From [Zimmermannella] faecalis ATCC 13722 (GTDB lineage: Bacteria; Actinomycetota; Actinomycetes; Actinomycetales; Microbacteriaceae), in NCBI RefSeq assembly GCF_000381765.1, contig NZ_KB907074.1:496001-560000 (forward strand): a DNA stretch of 64,000 nt, written 5' to 3'. The notes below the pieces were generated by a model that was not told the origin of the DNA, did not search any database, and was given only the letters and a program-made list of their open reading frames with translations. Numbering within the stretch: the first letter of the stretch is position 1; every line of letters begins with the position of its first letter. Both the position numbers and the translations under genes were made by a program. Positions 47,602 to 56,380 of this stretch are shown one piece after another.

Positions 47602-48819
47602 ATGTCGACCGACCGGATTCTCACGAGCCACGTTGGCTCGCTCCCCAGAACGAAGCGCCTCCTCGAGACGAACGCGCGCCACCAGGCGGGCAATCTCGGG
47701 TGGGATGAGTTCACGAGCGTGTTGCACGACGAGGTCGTCGGGGTCGTCAAGCGGCAGCTCGACACCGGGATCGACATCGTGAACGATGGCGAATACGGGC
47801 ACCTCATGACGCAGGCGGTCGACTATGGCGGGTGGTGGAACTACTCGTTCACCCGTCTTTCCGGCCTCACGCCCGCCCAGGGTGACCGCTGGCAGGAGAC
47901 CGACGACGACGTGATCACGTCGGAGCCGGGTGCCGTGCGACTGGCCTCGTTCGCGCATCGGCGGGATCGCGCCCGCTTCCGCGACGCCTACCTCGATCCA
48001 GAGAATGGTGTGCTCGCGGGGCGCAAGCCGATGAACCCGCCCTCGATCACGGGCCCCATCGAGTACATCGGGCACGACGCCGTCGCCGCTGACGTGGCTG
48101 GCCTTCGCTCGGCGCTCAATGAGCTCGGCGCCTCGCAGACCGGCTTTGTCGCCGCCCTGTCGCCGGGCTCGGCCGCGCGACTCAAGAACACCCACTACGG
48201 CAGCGATGAAGAGGTCGTCTGGGCGTGTGCCGAGGCGCTCAAGGAGGAATACCGGGCGATCGTAGATGCCGGGTTCATCGTGCAGATCGATGACCCGTCG
48301 ATCGCCGAGAGCTGGGATCAGGTCGTGCCGGAGCCGTCCGTCGACGACTACCTCGCCTTCACGCAGGTGCGTGTCGATGCCCTCAACTACGCACTCAAGG
48401 GGCTGCCCGCCGAGCAGGTGCGCTTTCACCTCTGCTGGGGTTCGTGGCACGGCCCGCACACCACCGACATCGAGTTCCGGCACCTCGTCGAGCAGATGCT
48501 CACGATCGATGCTGGCTCGTACTCATTCGAGGCGGCGAACGTGCGTCACGCGCACGAATGGAAGGTGTGGCGCGATGTCGAACTCCCCGCCGGCAAGCTC
48601 ATCGTGCCGGGCCTGGTGTCGCACTCGACCAACGTCGTTGAGCATCCCGAACTCGTCGCCGACCGTATCGAGCAGTTCGCCTCGGTCGTCGGCGCCGACC
48701 GCGTGATCGCGTCGACTGACTGCGGACTCGGCGGGCGAGTGCACCCCGACATCGCCTGGGCGAAGCTCGAGTCGCTCACCGCGGGCGCCGAACGCGCAAC
48801 CAAGCGTCTGTACGGCTGA
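47602..48819 (+). CDS. MetE-like (cobalamin-independent methionine synthase C-domain) methyltransferase
   Basis: The 405-residue protein matches the catalytic half of MetE. It keeps the zinc ligands seen in that family: HxC in RFHLCWGS near residue 275, the glutamate in SYSFEAANVR near 311 and the cysteine in ASTDCGLGGR near 372. It lacks the N-terminal half of full-length MetE (about 750 residues), so the methyl donor is uncertain. The ATG at 47602 has GAAGG at 6 nt. It could make methionine or act on another thiol. Confidence 0.83.
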   Translation: MSTDRILTSHVGSLPRTKRLLETNARHQAGNLGWDEFTSVLHDEVVGVVKRQLDTGIDIVNDGEYGHLMTQAVDYGGWWNYSFTRLSGLTPAQGDRWQETDDDVITSEPGAVRLASFAHRRDRARFRDAYLDPENGVLAGRKPMNPPSITGPIEYIGHDAVAADVAGLRSALNELGASQTGFVAALSPGSAARLKNTHYGSDEEVVWACAEALKEEYRAIVDAGFIVQIDDPSIAESWDQVVPEPSVDDYLAFTQVRVDALNYALKGLPAEQVRFHLCWGSWHGPHTTDIEFRHLVEQMLTIDAGSYSFEAANVRHAHEWKVWRDVELPAGKLIVPGLVSHSTNVVEHPELVADRIEQFASVVGADRVIASTDCGLGGRVHPDIAWAKLESLTAGAERATKRLYG

Positions 48820-48853
48820 CCCGGCGACGGCGCAGCGAGCAGCCGCCCGCGAT

Positions 48854-49366
48854 TCAGCTCTCGAACGTGATGTCGCGGAGATTCTTGATGCGGTCGAACG
48901 GCTGCTCGCTCGCGGAACCGGCTCCGGCGCTGCCGCCAGCGTGCTTGTCGGCGAGGTACTCGAGGGCAAGCTCGTAGCCGAGGGCGCCGGCGCCCGCGAT
49001 GACGGCCTCTGCCTGCGGGGAGACGTAGGAGTGGTGCCGGAAGGCTTCCCGGCGGTGCACGTTCGACAGGTGCACCTCGACGGTTGGCGTCTGCGCGTAT
49101 TCGAGTGCGTCATGGAGCGCAACCGACGTGTGCGTGTAGGCGCCCGCGTTGAGCACGATGCCGCCCGCCTCGGTACGGGCGCGCTGCACGAGTTCCACCA
49201 GTTCGCCCTCGTGGTTCGTCTGGAAGCATTCGACCGTCACGCCGAGCTCGTCGGCACGACGCTCGCAGCGACGCTCGACATCGGCGAGCGTCTCGGTGCC
49301 GTAGACCTCGGGATTCCGAGTCCCGAGCGTGTTGAGGTTCGGGCCGTTGAGAACGAAGATGCGCAT
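48854..49366 (-). CDS. aroQ: 3-dehydroquinate dehydratase, type II
   Basis: AroQ dehydrates 3-dehydroquinate in the shikimate pathway. The 170-residue protein has [18 protein letters not shown] near residue 6, the [12 protein letters not shown] segment near 49, the [16 protein letters not shown] segment near 73 and [17 protein letters not shown] near 97. The C-terminal tail (about 145-170) is a Gly/Ala/Ser-rich extension. The ATG at 49366 is chosen; the longer upstream frame crosses hairpins and is not coding. Confidence 0.94.
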   Translation of the reverse strand: MRIFVLNGPNLNTLGTRNPEVYGTETLADVERRCERRADELGVTVECFQTNHEGELVELVQRARTEAGGIVLNAGAYTHTSVALHDALEYAQTPTVEVHLSNVHRREAFRHHSYVSPQAEAVIAGAGALGYELALEYLADKHAGGSAGAGSASEQPFDRIKNLRDITFES

Positions 49367-49405
49367 GCGATGCAGTGTAGGCCGCAGCGCCCCGCGCACG
49401 ACAAT

Positions 49406-49444
49406 GCCCCGTCGGTTCGCCAGAAACTGGCGACCGGACGGGGC
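49406..49444. other. GC-rich stem-loop 40 nt upstream of aroQ
   Basis: An 18-nt stem (GCCCCGTC... with ...GACGGGGC, up to two or three imperfect pairs) closes over the loop AAA. It lies in the expected aroQ 5' leader. On the minus strand a short ATTGT follows the stem. It may be an upstream terminator or an attenuator for aroQ. Confidence 0.5.
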
Positions 49445-49462
49445 GTTTCTAACGCCTGCACC

Positions 49463-49529
49463 TCCGCGAACTGACGGCAATTCGCGGCATTTTGAAGAGA
49501 AAAGCCGCGAATTGCCGTCAGTTGCGGAG
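49463..49529. repeat. Long hairpin between ssrA terminator and aroQ
   Basis: Perfect 20-nt arms (49469-49488 and 49504-49523) flank a 15-nt centre with TTTT and AAAA that can pair further. The stem extends outward with one bulged base to about 49463 and 49529. It is not at a gene end: aroQ starts 97 nt away and the tmRNA terminator is 148 nt away. Together with the flanking elements it accounts for the 366-nt gap without genes between aroQ and ssrA. Confidence 0.8.
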
Positions 49530-49676
49530 ATAGCGGGGCGGATGGGCACGGCGGATGGGCGCGCGGGCGGATGGGTGGGGCTGGCTCGGCCGCCGCACCT
49601 CCGCCACAATGACCACGCGATCGCGAAGATGACCCGACTCACCAGCGCAGCGTCACACGTCAACCGCCAAGCCAAC

Positions 49677-49727
49677 AAAAAAGTCCTGAGCCGCGACTCG
49701 TATGTAAACGATGTCGCGACTCAGGAC
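49677..49727 (-). terminator. Intrinsic terminator of ssrA
   Basis: On the minus strand, GTCCTGAGTCGCGAC (49727-49713) pairs with GAGTCGCGGCTCAGGAC (ending 49683), with one mismatch, and is followed by six T residues (49682-49677). This is a canonical rho-independent terminator six bases beyond the tmRNA 3' end. Confidence 0.9.
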
Positions 49728-49732
49728 AAACG

Positions 49733-50099
49733 TGGAGATGGGGGGAATTGAACCCCCGTCCATCGCGACGAGTCTGCGGCTTCTCCGGGTGCAGTTTGCC
49801 AAACGCGTTGCTCGGTTCCGGCCATTGGGGCAAACACCTTGGCCGACGAACCCAGTCACAGTAAGAGTCCCGCGGAGCCCTGCAACACGACTCCACAGCA
49901 AGTGTTCAAAATGACGTCAGGATCCAGGCCGAACACGAACCTGGGCTGACGGACTCGGGCTCGCTACTTAGGCAGCGAGGGCGAAGTCAGTGCGCTTGTT
50001 ATTGGCACTTATTGGTTGCGAGGGGCGTTAACGAGATAACCCCGCGTCCTCGACCCGCTTCACGCAGTTTCCCCAACGATGTCGAAACCGATCATCCCC
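49733..50099 (-). ncRNA. ssrA: Transfer-messenger RNA (tmRNA)
   Basis: The 367-nt RNA starts GGGGATGATCGG and ends with a tRNA-like T arm (GGGGGTTCAATTCCCCC) and acceptor CATCTCC-A. The first seven bases pair with the 3' acceptor strand (one G-T). The tag reading frame at 49968-50006 reads ANNKRTDFALAA then TAA. CCA is not encoded. It works with SmpB, encoded 2 kb away, to rescue stalled ribosomes and mark peptides for proteolysis. Confidence 0.97.
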
Positions 50100-50264
50100 G
50101 AGACTGCGAAGCTCTTGCATCGCTATTGAGTTATGCCCGATGCAACACCGGGACTCATCATCCTATTCCATCCGGACGCGGAGCCCAAGTGCGGTCTGCA
50201 ACCCCAGCCTGATTTGTCGGCTTCGGTCGCTCGTTTTCGCCGTCGACTCCGTAAAGTTGTCGAC

Positions 50265-52058
50265 ATGAGTTGGAACGAAGGCGGCGCCGGACCGTTCGGC
50301 CGCAACAATGACGAGTCGAAGCGCGACGACGAATCTGAGGGTGCCACCTCGGAGCAGCACGACATGCCGGGGCTTCCGCCCCTGCCACCGCTCGGGTTGC
50401 CGGGCGACCAGGCCACGGATGACGGGGCTGCCGACACCGACGCGGCGAGCGACGAACAGGAGCTGAGCGACGCTGCGGGCGACGAGCCCGAGTCGAATGG
50501 TGACCAACCCGAGTCGCAGGATTCCGCATCGCCCGCGGCCGACTCCGGCGGCTGGTCGTCGTTTGCTCCGCCGGCATACGGCTCGACACCCGAGCCCGTC
50601 AGCGACGAAGATGCTCGCACCGACGACGAGGCGGCACACGATGGTGCACCGACCCAGTCGTTCAGCGCGGCCCTCGGCAGCGACGGCGACGTCAACGCCG
50701 CGCGCGACGATGAGCCGCACGACCCGAACGCGACCCAGGCGTATCCGACCCAGGCGTTCCCTGCCGGCGGCTTCGGTGGAAGCAATGAGCGTGCCGACGC
50801 ACAGGCGACCCGGGCCTACCCCACGCAGGCTTTCCGCACCGACGAGCCCGCAACCCAGGCGTTCGGCGCTCCCCCGGCCGCATTCCCGGGCGACACAGGC
50901 GCGCAGTACGGCCAGCCCGCGGGGGCGGCCCCTGCGGCCGGCGGCGCTGGCGGTCAGGAGCCGCCGCGACCAGAGGAGAAGCGCAAGAAGCCTTGGTTCC
51001 GGCGCCCGCCTATCCTCATCACGATCATCGCGGTGCTCGTGCTCGGCCTCGCGGCAGGAATCGGGATTCCGTGGTTCATCAACTCGCAGAACGTACAGCG
51101 GGGCGACGACCTCGCCGCGGCGTTCCAGTCGGAGCTCAAGGACTACAACGCCACCTGGAACGAAGAGAACCTCGCGGCGGTCACCGCTCCCGACATCTCG
51201 ACGACGCTGAGCTCGTCAAGCCAGACGTTCTTCGACTTCACGTCCGACGGCATCGACGACCTCTCCGCAGCCTGCGGCGACATTGCGGGTGCGCAGGAGA
51301 CCCGCCAGCAGCTCGCCGACGCCGACGTGCCTGAGCTTCCGCAGGATGAGGGCGCAGAGGCCTCCGAGGCCTACGTCGCCGCGCAGAAGGATGCGAAAGC
51401 CCTCACCGACTCGCGTGAGTCGGCCGACGCCTTCCTCGAGCAGTCGAACTCGCTGCTCACGGCCCAGCAGCAGCTGTGTGACTCGATCCCCGCCTACGCC
51501 GAGTTGCAGCAGAACTACCGCAGCGACCTCGACACGACGATGCCCGACGCCTACGTCGTCGAGAATGGCGGCGAGATCACCACGAGCGACGGCGCGATCT
51601 ACTTCCCCTGCTCGAACTCGCAGGGATGCCCCGACCTCTACAACGACGACAACCGGGAGCTGTTCGCCTCCGCCTACGAGTCGACGTACGTCGACTACTA
51701 CAGTGGCCTCGCCGAGCAATACACCGACAACTGCTTCCTCGACGCATTCCAGTCGGTGTGCGATGTCGCTGCCGAAAAGTACCAGGCGGCCGCCGACGCG
51801 AACCAGGCCGTCGTCGACCACCTGCGTGAGAACGAGCCGACGGTCGAGGTGGGCCAGACCCTCTACCCCGATCTCGACGGCCTGATTCAGGACGCCGCAG
51901 ACGCCGAGTCGGCCGCGAACGAGGCCGTGCTCACGGAGTGGGCGACGATTGAGCCGAACGTTGGCACGTCGATGACGCGCACCGGCTCATCGCTCGCGAC
52001 GTTCCTCGACTCGCTGAAGTCGACCGCCGACGAGACCGCGGGAAGCATCCTCGGTTAG
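50265..52058 (+). CDS. Single-pass membrane protein with TQ-rich cytoplasmic region, unknown function
   Basis: The 597-residue protein has a disordered acidic N-terminal region (about 1-240), including repeated TQAY/TQAF motifs between about residues 125 and 210, then a KKPWF basic anchor, a membrane helix (about 248-270) and a 330-residue extracytoplasmic domain with several cysteines (CSNSQGC, NCFLDAFQSVC). The ATG at 50265 is the first start after the tmRNA region and lacks a clear ribosome binding site. I do not recognise the family. The threonines may be Ser/Thr kinase sites. Confidence 0.75.
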   Translation: MSWNEGGAGPFGRNNDESKRDDESEGATSEQHDMPGLPPLPPLGLPGDQATDDGAADTDAASDEQELSDAAGDEPESNGDQPESQDSASPAADSGGWSSFAPPAYGSTPEPVSDEDARTDDEAAHDGAPTQSFSAALGSDGDVNAARDDEPHDPNATQAYPTQAFPAGGFGGSNERADAQATRAYPTQAFRTDEPATQAFGAPPAAFPGDTGAQYGQPAGAAPAAGGAGGQEPPRPEEKRKKPWFRRPPILITIIAVLVLGLAAGIGIPWFINSQNVQRGDDLAAAFQSELKDYNATWNEENLAAVTAPDISTTLSSSSQTFFDFTSDGIDDLSAACGDIAGAQETRQQLADADVPELPQDEGAEASEAYVAAQKDAKALTDSRESADAFLEQSNSLLTAQQQLCDSIPAYAELQQNYRSDLDTTMPDAYVVENGGEITTSDGAIYFPCSNSQGCPDLYNDDNRELFASAYESTYVDYYSGLAEQYTDNCFLDAFQSVCDVAAEKYQAAADANQAVVDHLRENEPTVEVGQTLYPDLDGLIQDAADAESAANEAVLTEWATIEPNVGTSMTRTGSSLATFLDSLKSTADETAGSILG

Positions 52059-52074
52059 CCTCCTCCCCGATACG

Positions 52075-52112
52075 ACTCGGCCCAGCCACGGAATTCCGTG
52101 GCGGGGCCGAGT
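52075..52112. terminator. Bidirectional stem-loop between the TQ protein and smpB
   Basis: Arms of 19 nt (52075-52093 and 52094-52112) pair with one mismatch and meet at GAATTC. TTGTTG follows on the plus strand. It lies between convergent stop codons, so it probably ends transcripts from both sides. Confidence 0.7.
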
Positions 52113-52129
52113 TGTTGCAGACCGGCTGC

Positions 52130-52612
52130 CTACTCGCCGACGTAGCCGCGCGAGCGCATCGCACGGCGCGCCTCGAGCTTGTCCTGCCGCTCACGCAGCG
52201 CCTGGCGCTTATCGAACTCGCGCTTGCCCTTCGCGACCGCGATCTCGACCTTCGCGCGGCCATCAGAGAAGTAGAGCTGCAGCGGCACGATCGTGTACCC
52301 GCCCTCGCGCGTCTTCGTCGCGATCTTGCGGATCTCGTCGCGGTGCAGCAGCAGCTTGCGCTTGCGACGCGGCGCGTGATTGTTCCAGGTGCCCTGGAAG
52401 TACTCGGGGATGTGCACGGCCTCGAGCCAGAGCTCCCCGTTCTCAACGTGGGCGAACCCGTCAATGAGTGACGCGCGCCCCTGACGCAGCGCCTTCACCT
52501 CGGTGCCGGTGAGCACCATGCCCGCCTCGTACGTGTCCTCGATGAGGTAGTCGTGCCGCGCCTTGCGGTTCGACGCCACAACCTTGCGGCCGTCATCCTG
52601 CTTCTTAGCCAT
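52130..52612 (-). CDS. smpB: SsrA-binding protein
   Basis: SmpB binds the tRNA-like domain of tmRNA and enters the decoding centre of stalled ribosomes. The 160-residue protein has [26 protein letters not shown] near residue 15, the [12 protein letters not shown] strand near 52, RKRKLLLH near 83 and a basic C-terminal tail ([17 protein letters not shown]). The ATG at 52612 is the family start. It follows ftsX in the common ftsE-ftsX-smpB order. Confidence 0.96.
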   Translation of the reverse strand: MAKKQDDGRKVVASNRKARHDYLIEDTYEAGMVLTGTEVKALRQGRASLIDGFAHVENGELWLEAVHIPEYFQGTWNNHAPRRKRKLLLHRDEIRKIATKTREGGYTIVPLQLYFSDGRAKVEIAVAKGKREFDKRQALRERQDKLEARRAMRSRGYVGE

Positions 52613-52718
52613 CGCATCCTCCCCTCGAGTGTCGCGCGATTCGTCGACGAATTCGTGACAACGCACCAGCCTACCGCCCGCGCGATGTTCACGCAGGCGG
52701 CGGCCGACGAGTGGATGG

Positions 52719-53633
52719 CTAAACGCGCAGGTAGCGGCGAATCGAGATGCTCGACGAGAGGCCCGCGAGCAGCACGCCGATCGCGACGACGATGCCGGCC
52801 GCCCCAGCGGCCTCGGGCCACACTCCCACGAGTTGCATACCGGGCATGCGCACCTGCAGGTAGCCCTGCACGAAGAAGTGCGTGCCGCCGAGCACCGCGA
52901 CCGCGGCAAGCAGCGACCCCACGAGCCCCGCGAACACGCCTTCAAGGATGAACGGGGCTTGGATAAATCCGTTGGATGCTCCGACCAGGCGCATGATCCG
53001 CAGCTCGCGGCGACGCGAGAACGCCGAGAGTCGGATCGTGGTCGCGACGAGCAGTACCGCGGCCACGAGCATGACGAGCGCAACCGAGAACGCCGTGATG
53101 CTCGCACCGTTCAATACGGCGAAAATGCCGTCGAGGAATTGCCGCTGGTCGGTGACCGACTCGACCCCGGGCATGTCGGTGATCGACTGGATGATGATGT
53201 CGCTGTCCTGCGGCTCCGTCATGTTCACCCAGTAGGCCGCGTTGAGCTGGTCGGGCGTCACGAACGATACGAGCGGGTCGTCCTTGAACTGCTCGACGAA
53301 GCGCGAATACGCGTCGTCCTGCGACTCGAAGAAGTACTCGTTCACGTACGGCGAGAGGGCATCGCCCTGCAGCTCGGCCTCGACCGCATCCATCTGGTCC
53401 TGCGTCGCGAGACCCGCCGCACAGTTGGGCGCCTGCGACTCGGCCGTACAGAAGTCGATCGCGACCTGCGCCCGGTCATACCAGTACGTCTTCATGTTCT
53501 GGATCTGGAACTGCAACAGGATTGCCGCGCCGACGAACGTCAGCGACACGAACGTCACGAGAATGACCGAAATGACCATCGAGGTGTTGCGGCGCAGCCC
53601 CTGCCACATTTCACTGAGGATGAATCCGAACAT
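52719..53633 (-). CDS. ftsX: Cell-division protein FtsX
   Basis: The 304-residue membrane protein has an N-terminal helix (about 21-41), a large extracellular domain (about 45-170) containing two cysteines ([10 protein letters not shown]), and three C-terminal helices. With FtsE it transmits signals across the membrane to peptidoglycan hydrolases. Its ATG shares one base with the ftsE stop (TGATG at 53633). Confidence 0.94.
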   Translation of the reverse strand: MFGFILSEMWQGLRRNTSMVISVILVTFVSLTFVGAAILLQFQIQNMKTYWYDRAQVAIDFCTAESQAPNCAAGLATQDQMDAVEAELQGDALSPYVNEYFFESQDDAYSRFVEQFKDDPLVSFVTPDQLNAAYWVNMTEPQDSDIIIQSITDMPGVESVTDQRQFLDGIFAVLNGASITAFSVALVMLVAAVLLVATTIRLSAFSRRRELRIMRLVGASNGFIQAPFILEGVFAGLVGSLLAAVAVLGGTHFFVQGYLQVRMPGMQLVGVWPEAAGAAGIVVAIGVLLAGLSSSISIRRYLRV

Positions 53634-54532
53634 CAGCGCTCACCTCCCTGCGTGCGATCGAGTCCATCGGCAATGTCCTCACCGTCGTCGTGCTCGGTGA
53701 GCCTCGACGTCGGAGCGTCGATGTCGGACTCGATATCCGCCGTCGTGCGGTCGGGAGCCGCGACGCGCTCAGCCATCGATTCCGCGATCGTGGGCTTGCG
53801 GGCATCCTTCGCGACCTCAGGGGCCTCGGGCTCCTCGTAGAGCACGATCTCGGGCGTGTACACGCCACCGGCCTCGTCGCGAACCACCTCACCGTCGGCG
53901 AGCTCGAGCACGCGCTGACGTTCCTCATCAACAATCGAGACATCGTGCGTCGCCATCAGCACGGCCGTACCGTTCTTATTGATTCGGCGCAGCACCCGCA
54001 TGATCTCGCGAGAGGTCACGGGGTCAAGGTTGCCCGTCGGCTCGTCGGCGAGCAAAATCGCCGGCTTGTTCACGACGGCGCGCGCGATCGCGACCCGCTG
54101 CTGCTCGCCGCCGGAAAGCTCGTGCGGGAAGCGGTCTTCCTTACCGGCGAGACCGACCGTGTCGAGCACATCCGCCACCGATCGACGAATGTGCGCCCGC
54201 GAGCGGCCGATCACCTTCTGCGCGTAGGCGACGTTCTCGTAGACCGTCTTGTTCACGAGCAGGCGGAAGTCTTGAAAGACCATGCCCACGTTGCGGCGAT
54301 AGAACGGGACCTTGCGGTTCGAGATCTTGCTGAGGTCTTGCCCCAGCACGTGCACCTGCCCGCTCGACGGGTGCTCTTCGAGCAGGACATGGCGCAGCAC
54401 CGTCGACTTTCCCGAGCCCGAAGGGCCGACGAGAAAGACGAACTCGCCTCGGAGTATCTCGAAGGTGACGTCGTCGAGCGCAGCGTCGTGCTGGCCCCGG
54501 TACACCTTGGACACGTGATCGAATCTAATCAT
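53633..54532 (-). CDS. ftsE: Cell-division ATP-binding protein FtsE with C-terminal extension
   Basis: The ABC ATPase core (about 1-215) has Walker [10 protein letters not shown] near residue 36, the signature [12 protein letters not shown] near 139, Walker [10 protein letters not shown] near 160 and the H-loop ATHDVS near 195. Usual FtsE is about 220-230 residues; this one has 299. The extra 70 residues (from about EVVRDEAGG on) are acidic and predicted disordered, ending TQGGER. Confidence 0.95.
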   Translation of the reverse strand: MIRFDHVSKVYRGQHDAALDDVTFEILRGEFVFLVGPSGSGKSTVLRHVLLEEHPSSGQVHVLGQDLSKISNRKVPFYRRNVGMVFQDFRLLVNKTVYENVAYAQKVIGRSRAHIRRSVADVLDTVGLAGKEDRFPHELSGGEQQRVAIARAVVNKPAILLADEPTGNLDPVTSREIMRVLRRINKNGTAVLMATHDVSIVDEERQRVLELADGEVVRDEAGGVYTPEIVLYEEPEAPEVAKDARKPTIAESMAERVAAPDRTTADIESDIDAPTSRLTEHDDGEDIADGLDRTQGGER

Positions 54533-54583
54533 GACGCCCCATACGCTACGGGGCGCGCCTACGAATCGCCGAGCGACGCGCGG

Positions 54584-54694
54584 TTAGTCGTCTCCATCCG
54601 TACCGCGCATGCGCAGGTTGAAGAACGCGGCGACCATGCCGCCCCAGATGACGACGATCGAGACGACCATCATCGTGATTGCTTCAGGACTCAT
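54584..54694 (-). CDS. metS: Methionine/alanine importer small subunit MetS
   Basis: A 36-residue open frame reads MSPEAITMMVVSIVVIWGG and continues MVAAFFNLRMRGTDGDD. This is the single-helix MetS pattern. It lies 6 nt after the metP stop, as in the MetPS system of Corynebacterium glutamicum where both parts are needed for uptake. It is too short for ordinary gene finding. Confidence 0.88.
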   Translation of the reverse strand: MSPEAITMMVVSIVVIWGGMVAAFFNLRMRGTDGDD

Positions 54695-54700
54695 GCGACG

Positions 54701-56323
54701 TCACTCCTTCTCGTTCACGGCTGCGGGGGATGCGGGCTTCTCGCCACGCTCGCGCGCGAGCCGAGCCTGATAGATCGCCTCGACCTCGGCCTCCTCGGCG
54801 GCCTCGTCGAACGTCGGGTCGACGCGCTTCGACCACGGCAGCGCGGCGAGGATGATCGCCACAACGACGAGGGCGATCACCATGCCCCAGCCGAAGACCG
54901 CGACGAACTCGGGCGGGTAGCCGCCATAGACCTCGCTCGTGTCCTTCATAAGCTGCGTCGCGAGCATGTAGGCGAGGGCGACCGGCACGATCGCGCCGAT
55001 GAATAGGATCCACACCCAGTTCGCCGGGATGCTCGACAGTCGCGACAGGTGGCGTGAGAACAGCGGCAGTTTGCCGGCGATCCAGCCCACGCAGATGATC
55101 GCGACGAGGCCGGCCGCGAGGATGCCGTACTGGTTCACGAACGCGTCGAACACGTCGAGGAAGTAGAGGCCGGCGGTCGTCGGGAACAACAGCAGCGAGA
55201 TAATCGCCATGGGCGTGATGACGGCGATCGCGGCCGCCTGCCGGCTGAGGCCGAGCTTGTCGCGCACGCCCGCAACCACGACCTCGATAATTGAGACCAT
55301 CGACGTGAACCCGGCAAACACGAGCGAGCCAAAGAACAGCACACCAATGAGCTCGCCGAGTGGCGCCTGCGAGATGATCGTGGGGAACGCGACGAACGCG
55401 AGCCCGATGCCCGAGGTCGCCGTCTCATCGACCGTCGTACCGGCGGCCTGTGCCATAAACCCGAGGGCGGCGAACACGCCGATCCCGGCGAGGATCTCGA
55501 ACGCCGAGTTCGAGAAGCCGACCACGAGGCCCGAGCCCGTGAGGTCGCTCTTGCGCTTGAGGTACGACGCGTACGTGATCATGATGCCGAAGCCGACCGA
55601 CAGCGAGAAGAAGATCTGGCCGACTGCGGCGGCCCAGACCTCGCCGCGCGCGAGCGCCGACCAATCGGGCGTGAACAGGGCATTGAGGCCTTCGGTGGCG
55701 CCGGGCAGGAACAGCGCCTGCACGACCATGATGACGAACATCACGACGAGCAGCGGCATGAAGATGAGGTTCGCGCCCGCGATGCCCTTGTTCACGCCGA
55801 GGAAGATGACGATAAACGTGACGACCCACACGAGCAGTTCGGGCCAGAAGACGGCACCGACGAATTCACCCGTGTAGGCGACCTCATCGCTCATCCGCAG
55901 GAAATCACCAAAGAAGAACGCGTTCGCGTCGTCGCCCCACGCACCGGTGAACGAATAGATCATGAACATCGCCGCCCAAGCGACGATGACGGCGTAGTAG
56001 AGGCCAATGATGAAGCAGATGAGCACCTGCCACCAGCCGATGGACTCGAGCCAGCGCGAGATTCGCGCCATCGAGAGCGGCGCCGAACCGCCATAGCGGT
56101 GACCGATCACGTAGTCAAAAAAGAGCAGCGGAATTCCCGCGCAGACCACGGCAATGACGTAGGGCACGATGAATGCACCGCCGCCGTTTTCGTACGCGAT
56201 GTACGGGAATCGCCAGATGTTGCCGAGTCCGACCGCCGACCCGATGGCCGCGAGGATGAACATGTTGCGTGAGCCGAAGAACTCGCGCTTCTGCTTGGGC
56301 TGCTGCGTTTGTGCTTGCGTCAC
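54701..56323 (-). CDS. metP: Sodium-dependent transporter MetP (SNF family)
   Basis: The 540-residue protein has 12 membrane helices and the SNF first-helix sequence GSAVGLGNIWRFPYIAYENGGGAF near residue 28, which holds the Na+ and substrate sites. MetP-MetS import methionine and alanine. The C-terminal tail (about 490-540) is acidic/basic and cytoplasmic. The ATG is at 56323, and metS follows immediately. Confidence 0.9.
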   Translation of the reverse strand: MTQAQTQQPKQKREFFGSRNMFILAAIGSAVGLGNIWRFPYIAYENGGGAFIVPYVIAVVCAGIPLLFFDYVIGHRYGGSAPLSMARISRWLESIGWWQVLICFIIGLYYAVIVAWAAMFMIYSFTGAWGDDANAFFFGDFLRMSDEVAYTGEFVGAVFWPELLVWVVTFIVIFLGVNKGIAGANLIFMPLLVVMFVIMVVQALFLPGATEGLNALFTPDWSALARGEVWAAAVGQIFFSLSVGFGIMITYASYLKRKSDLTGSGLVVGFSNSAFEILAGIGVFAALGFMAQAAGTTVDETATSGIGLAFVAFPTIISQAPLGELIGVLFFGSLVFAGFTSMVSIIEVVVAGVRDKLGLSRQAAAIAVITPMAIISLLLFPTTAGLYFLDVFDAFVNQYGILAAGLVAIICVGWIAGKLPLFSRHLSRLSSIPANWVWILFIGAIVPVALAYMLATQLMKDTSEVYGGYPPEFVAVFGWGMVIALVVVAIILAALPWSKRVDPTFDEAAEEAEVEAIYQARLARERGEKPASPAAVNEKE

Positions 56324-56380
56324 GGTCGGTACTCCTTCGCCAGGCCGAGCGGTTCCTGAATGAAACCTGTACGCGAGATG

